From an uncultured Ruminococcus sp. (lineage in GTDB: Bacteria > Bacillota > Clostridia > Oscillospirales > Ruminococcaceae), in contig CAMAIG010000062.1 of NCBI GenBank assembly GCA_945835085.1, positions 1 to 7,765 on the forward strand: 7,765 nt of DNA, written 5' to 3'. The notes beneath the pieces were generated by a model. It was not told the origin of the DNA. It was given only the letters and a program-made list of their open reading frames with translations, and searched no databases. Both the position numbers and the translations under genes were made by a program. Of the stretch, positions 6,848-7,765 are shown piece after piece (the first letter of the stretch is position 1; every line of letters begins with the position of its first letter).

Positions 6848-7675
6848 CTATGTTTCGATCTCCGAAAAATGCCCTGCTATCTCCGTGCCCATTGAGGTAT
6901 ACAGGAAAATATCCGTTGTAAGCGGTCTTGACGCCCATCGGTATTCCCCGACTATGGCTGCGCCCAGGCGTTCAAGGACGTTGTTTGTGACCTCTGACAT
7001 TACAATGATATTATCCTTTGAGGGCGCTGCAACAAGAAATCTGTGCCCTATCTTATCAGCGAGATAGCTGTAAAAATCTGCACACATCATAAGTGCTGCG
7101 GTAAAATCATTGCCCTCTGCTTTAAGATCAAGGCATTTTAAACCTGCAGCCCCATTAAGTGAGCTTTCGGAAATATCCGTTTTTCTGAGCAGCCTGCACA
7201 TATTTCTGTCGGCAACGGAAAAAAGCACCTCTTTGGGAACATCCCATTTTTTCATATAGCCTTCATTAATATAGCGGGCATGAACGTTATCGGCTGTGTA
7301 GCAGATGACCTTTTTCAGATTTCCCATAAAATCCTCACAGATCATGTCCTTGCTCACAAGCTCGCTTCTTACAACGGTATATCTCAGAAATTCCTGCCCG
7401 TTAGTAAATGAAACAAGCCTTATCAGAATATCAAATTCATTGATTATCCTTTCGGCAAGCCTGTCGGCTATATAGGGATCCCTGCTTTTCGCATACTCAT
7501 ATTTCTCGGCTGAAATATCAAATCCCAATGTGTCATTGCCGTTTGTAACTATATAATAATCCTTTGAGCCACGTTTTGCGACCGAAAGCTTATTTTTTTT
7601 CAGAGCATTCCTGAAAAGCTTGTTGAATCGTTCGTCCGTTTTCGGATCAACAAGCAGTTCGCTAAAATCTTCCAT
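6848..7675 (-). CDS. DUF1444/YtpQ-like protein, function unknown
   Basis: A 275-residue soluble protein with no signal peptide or membrane segment. I recognise it by layout rather than by a catalytic motif: a central EFLRYTVVRSELVS strand region (95-108), a VICYTADNVHARYINEGYMKKW segment split over 123-144 followed by VPKEVLFSVADRNM (146-159), a mid-domain FTAALMMCADFYSYLADKIG (191-210), then FLVAAPSKDNIIVMSEV (213-229) and a C-terminal TDIFLYT (254-260). This order matches the DUF1444 (B. subtilis YtpQ) family, whose function is not established. It heads the operon visible here, 17 nt before the LRR gene. ATG 7675 is the first usable start: an in-frame TGA lies at 7685-7687. The start lacks a good Shine-Dalgarno at normal distance; the only strong one (AAGGAG) is 36 nt upstream. 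The family call is moderately sure; a DUF5688-type relative is possible. Confidence 0.7.
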   Translation of the reverse strand: MEDFSELLVDPKTDERFNKLFRNALKKNKLSVAKRGSKDYYIVTNGNDTLGFDISAEKYEYAKSRDPYIADRLAERIINEFDILIRLVSFTNGQEFLRYTVVRSELVSKDMICEDFMGNLKKVICYTADNVHARYINEGYMKKWDVPKEVLFSVADRNMCRLLRKTDISESSLNGAAGLKCLDLKAEGNDFTAALMMCADFYSYLADKIGHRFLVAAPSKDNIIVMSEVTNNVLERLGAAIVGEYRWASRPLTTDIFLYTSMGTEIAGHFSEIET

Positions 7676-7687
7676 ATGTAAAATTCA

Positions 7688-7705
7688 TATCCGAAAATAC
7701 GGATA
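7688..7705 (-). other. Small hairpin between Shine-Dalgarno and start codon
   Basis: Arms TATCCG and CGGATA (6 bp, perfect) enclose a 6-nt loop. It lies between the distant AAGGAG and the ATG of the DUF1444-like gene. Folding would shorten the effective distance to about 18 nt. The stem is short and AT-rich at one end, so stability is modest. Confidence 0.35.
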
Positions 7706-7711
7706 CAAACT

Positions 7712-7717
7712 CTCCTT
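7712..7717 (-). promoter_or_regulatory. Strong Shine-Dalgarno site unusually far from the first gene
   Basis: AAGGAG on the minus strand, in a GGGAAGGAGAG context, is 36 nt from the ATG at 7675. A TTG at 7706-7708 lies only 3 nt after it and opens a 7-codon frame (LYPYFRI) that stops at TGA 7685-7687, in the same frame as the main gene. The site may serve this minicistron, or reach the main ATG when the intervening hairpin folds, or be a relic of an earlier longer start. Confidence 0.4.
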
Positions 7718-7728
7718 CCCGTTATTTT

Positions 7729-7752
7729 GCCAAAAGCATATATGCAATTGGC
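7729..7752. promoter_or_regulatory. Imperfect 24-bp palindrome, candidate operator
   Basis: The element has outer arms GCCAA and TTGGC and a perfect self-complementary core GCATATATGC (7736-7745), separated on each side by a 2-nt A/A mismatch. Eleven of twelve-fold positions cannot all pair: 20 of 24 bases are in symmetric pairs. It lies 12 nt upstream of the AAGGAG site of the first gene, where an operator overlapping a promoter would sit. No clear -35/-10 pair could be assigned, because the window ends 13 nt further on. Confidence 0.35.
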
Positions 7753-7765
7753 TATAAATTACCAT

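Noticed and set aside
6831..6938. 36-residue N-terminal extension of the LRR protein
   Set aside because: It lies mostly inside the upstream gene and would bury the signal peptide; ATG 6830 has a good ribosome site and begins the signal peptide directly.
6366..7067. Plus-strand open frame (233 codons) opposite the LRR and DUF1444-like genes
   Set aside because: It spans two minus-strand genes with good starts; its Cys/Ser/Tyr-rich composition is what an antisense shadow of LRR codons gives.

Overview
The window is a stretch of bacterial chromosome in which seven genes all read on the minus strand, so transcription runs from high to low coordinates. Moderate GC, purine-rich Shine-Dalgarno sites, a BspA-type leucine-rich-repeat surface protein and a DUF1444/YtpQ-like protein suggest a Gram-positive Clostridia member, possibly Ruminococcus-like. 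That assignment is inference from gene style; there is no rRNA or other marker here.

Layout in transcription order: (1) 7676-7765, upstream leader with an imperfect 24-bp palindrome, a strong but oddly distant Shine-Dalgarno site and a small hairpin. (2) 6848-7675, DUF1444/YtpQ-like protein of unknown function. (3) 5682-6830, secreted, membrane-anchored LRR_5 (BspA-type) protein. (4) 5607-5681, a 75-nt gap with a perfect 9-bp inverted repeat and a possible promoter element. (5) 4659-5606, MoxR-family AAA+ ATPase. (6) 3405-4646, DUF58 membrane protein. (7) 1136-3415, large polytopic membrane protein with an extracytoplasmic transglutaminase-like domain and a DUF4129-like tail. (8) 352-1146, short-chain dehydrogenase. 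(9) 1-351, N-terminal part of a thioredoxin-reductase-like flavoprotein that runs off the window.

The core is the widely conserved MoxR - DUF58 - transglutaminase (TgpA-like) cluster. In the usual view MoxR is a cytoplasmic ATPase chaperone acting on or with the DUF58 protein, and the transglutaminase-like protein works at the outer face of the membrane. Here the core follows a surface LRR protein and precedes two redox enzymes. Spacing is tight throughout (17, 75, 12, -11, -11 and 0 nt), so most or all of the run is probably one operon with translational coupling. No terminator with a U-tract was found on the coding strand. No tRNA, rRNA, CRISPR array, insertion sequence or attachment site was seen.

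Nothing here is a clear-cut unknown defence or mobile system. The most interesting points are the LRR surface protein joined to the MoxR module, the roughly 270-residue unassigned ectodomain and Cys-His-Glu (rather than Asp) arrangement of the transglutaminase-like protein, and the unusual leader of the first gene.
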